This document shows, piece after piece, positions 4,730-5,867 of a stretch of DNA of 5,867 nucleotides. Both the position numbers and the translations under genes were made by a program. The notes below the pieces were generated by a model. The model did not search any database. It was given only the letters and a program-made list of their open reading frames with translations, and had not been told where the DNA came from. The stretch covers positions 1 through 5,867 of the forward strand of contig CAZTNW010000022.1 in assembly GCA_964614945.1 (NCBI GenBank), written 5' to 3'. This DNA is from CAZTNW01 sp964614945. GTDB lineage: Bacteria; Caldisericota; JANLFM01. How positions within the stretch are numbered: position 1 is the stretch's first letter; every line of letters begins with the position of its first letter.

Positions 4730-5867
4730 ATGGTTTCTGGAGCACTGGTTGATTTTATAGCCAAAAACACCAGACCTGCAAACCAGCACATAACAGATTT
4801 GATAGATGTGAAAGCGGCTTGTCCAAAAACCAAGTCTGGCCTGCAAAATGCAGGTGCAGTAAAACCAAATATTCCCTCAGCAAAAAGCGATGCATTTGAC
4901 AGCAGTTCTCTGCAGTATGTGCCAGAACCTGTAGTAAAGGCATTTGCAACATGCACAGGTTTTGATGATAATTATCTGACTACTTCTTCACCTTCTGGTG
5001 GTGGTTCATCCAAAACTTCCTTGAATGACAAAAAAGAAAAAACTGAAAGCCAGAAATATACGATGGTCATAAAGGATAAAAATGGTAATATTGTAGCATA
5101 TACACCTCGTGATAATGACAGTCACCAAGATGGTATTATGGTAATTTATAACGTCTATACAAAAGATGATATACTTAAAGAAACAAACGGAAATCCCACT
5201 GAAGCTGATTTAGAAAAAATTGGTACACTTAAAATGGAAAATGGTAAACCCGTTGTAACTGCAGAGAAAGATAAAGTCACAAACTGGGAGGCTATTTGTA
5301 CAAGTCTAGCTAAAAAAGAAAATGCTATTGATTCAGGGAACCCTGATAAATACCCTCAAATGTCTATAAAATTTTACGACAACATTCCAGATAAAAACGG
5401 CGAATATCACGAAACAGACGGCGCTGTATTTATGAGTACCACATCAAATGGGGGCCTTTGGATGGGTGTTTCAACTACTAAAGATGGCACCTTTGATGTT
5501 AAAGATAAAATACATGCTTACGACGTCGGTTATGAACAATACACTTATAAAAATCGTACAGAGCTGAAAGGAATATATAATTCATTAAGTTCTGAAGCTA
5601 AACCTGCTAAAGGTTTAATGCTCAGCTATAGAAACACAAGAGAAACAAATGGTTCTGGATCAATGTGGTCAAAAAACGTTTATATCTCAAATTCTTTTAG
5701 TGGCCATTACCCTATGTCAGATAATGATATGCAATCAAGATCTAAGGCTCTAAAAAATGATGGAACTGTTTTCAAAGATAAAAATGGAAATGAAATATAT
5801 ACAAGGAACGCCCTTTGGGATCCTGGAACTGGAGGTGAGAAACCCCACTGGAAAATAACTGAAACTG
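4730..5867 (+). CDS. Partial Rhs-tail-linked protein, possible polymorphic-toxin C-terminus
   Basis: An open frame of 379 codons from ATG 4730 that runs off the window's right edge without a stop; the same frame is open back to 4628 through the Rhs-like motif. No Shine-Dalgarno site precedes ATG 4730 or the next in-frame ATG (5063), so the start is uncertain and the piece may be a displaced 3' module. The first part (to about 4984) is GC-richer and has AGA codons like the left half of the window. A Ser/Gly linker (SSPSGGGSS, 4985-5011) then leads into an AT-rich, Lys/Asp/Asn-rich region with KDKNGNIVAY, FDVKDKIHAYDVGYEQY and KDKNGNEIYTRNALW. The visible end reads GTGGEKPHWKI; PHW near a glycine-rich turn recalls the PHWD-type ends of some bacterial polymorphic toxins, but the decisive part lies outside the window. 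Function unknown. An orphan Rhs C-terminal toxin is the favoured idea. Confidence 0.65.
   Translation, partial: MVSGALVDFIAKNTRPANQHITDLIDVKAACPKTKSGLQNAGAVKPNIPSAKSDAFDSSSLQYVPEPVVKAFATCTGFDDNYLTTSSPSGGGSSKTSLNDKKEKTESQKYTMVIKDKNGNIVAYTPRDNDSHQDGIMVIYNVYTKDDILKETNGNPTEADLEKIGTLKMENGKPVVTAEKDKVTNWEAICTSLAKKENAIDSGNPDKYPQMSIKFYDNIPDKNGEYHETDGAVFMSTTSNGGLWMGVSTTKDGTFDVKDKIHAYDVGYEQYTYKNRTELKGIYNSLSSEAKPAKGLMLSYRNTRETNGSGSMWSKNVYISNSFSGHYPMSDNDMQSRSKALKNDGTVFKDKNGNEIYTRNALWDPGTGGEKPHWKITET

Noticed and set aside
4632..4745. Signal-peptide-like N-terminal extension of the minus-strand protein from GTG 4745
   Set aside because: No ribosome-binding site, and the hydrophobic residues are the antisense of the Rhs-like + strand stretch; ATG 4631 preferred, with doubt.
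4672..4956. Minus-strand open frames of 94 and 65 codons
   Set aside because: They are antisense to the longer + strand frame that continues to the window edge; no ribosome-binding site or family match.
1..5867. CRISPR arrays, tRNA or rRNA genes, insertion-sequence transposases
   Set aside because: No regularly spaced repeats, no cloverleaf or ribosomal RNA signatures and no transposase motifs were seen on either strand.

Overview
This 5,867-base window looks like an accessory island of a bacterium. Bacterial signs are the TTGACA/TACAAT promoter, Shine-Dalgarno sites (AGGAAG, AAGGAG, GGAGGG) and a secreted protein with a lipoprotein-like signal. Arginine in the left-hand genes is written almost only as AGA/AGG and ATA is common for isoleucine. 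The relaxed lipobox and this codon use would fit a spirochaete or a similar anaerobe, but I cannot name the taxon.

Layout. (1) 76-721: a complete type II toxin-antitoxin operon on +, with a Phd/YefM-type antitoxin and a RelE-type toxin. Its promoter carries two TGTACA palindromes 11 bp apart, resembling the known yefM-yoeB operator. (2) 722-1075: about 350 bp without a gene. It holds a long inverted repeat just after the toxin, a hairpin with a T-tract readable on the minus strand, a cluster of GATAC motifs, and a promoter whose start region is a near-perfect 24-bp palindrome. (3) 1076-2038: a serine recombinase on + with all catalytic residues but about 83 extra residues inside the catalytic domain. 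(4) 2025-4631: a visibly more AT-rich pair on the minus strand, an unrecognised protein with a long hydrophobic segment followed by an exported, probably lipid-anchored protein. (5) 4628-5867: a + strand reading frame open to the window's right edge. It starts with a short Rhs-core-like motif, passes through a Ser/Gly linker and continues into an unrecognised AT-rich C-terminal region.

Working interpretation (inference). Stable-inheritance genes and a site-specific recombinase sit beside exchangeable, AT-rich modules resembling orphan polymorphic-toxin parts: an Rhs-tail/C-terminal fragment on +, and a possible membrane-active effector plus lipoprotein partner (candidate immunity protein) on -. 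The toxin-antitoxin and recombinase calls are firm. The Rhs call is moderate, and the effector/immunity reading is a hypothesis.
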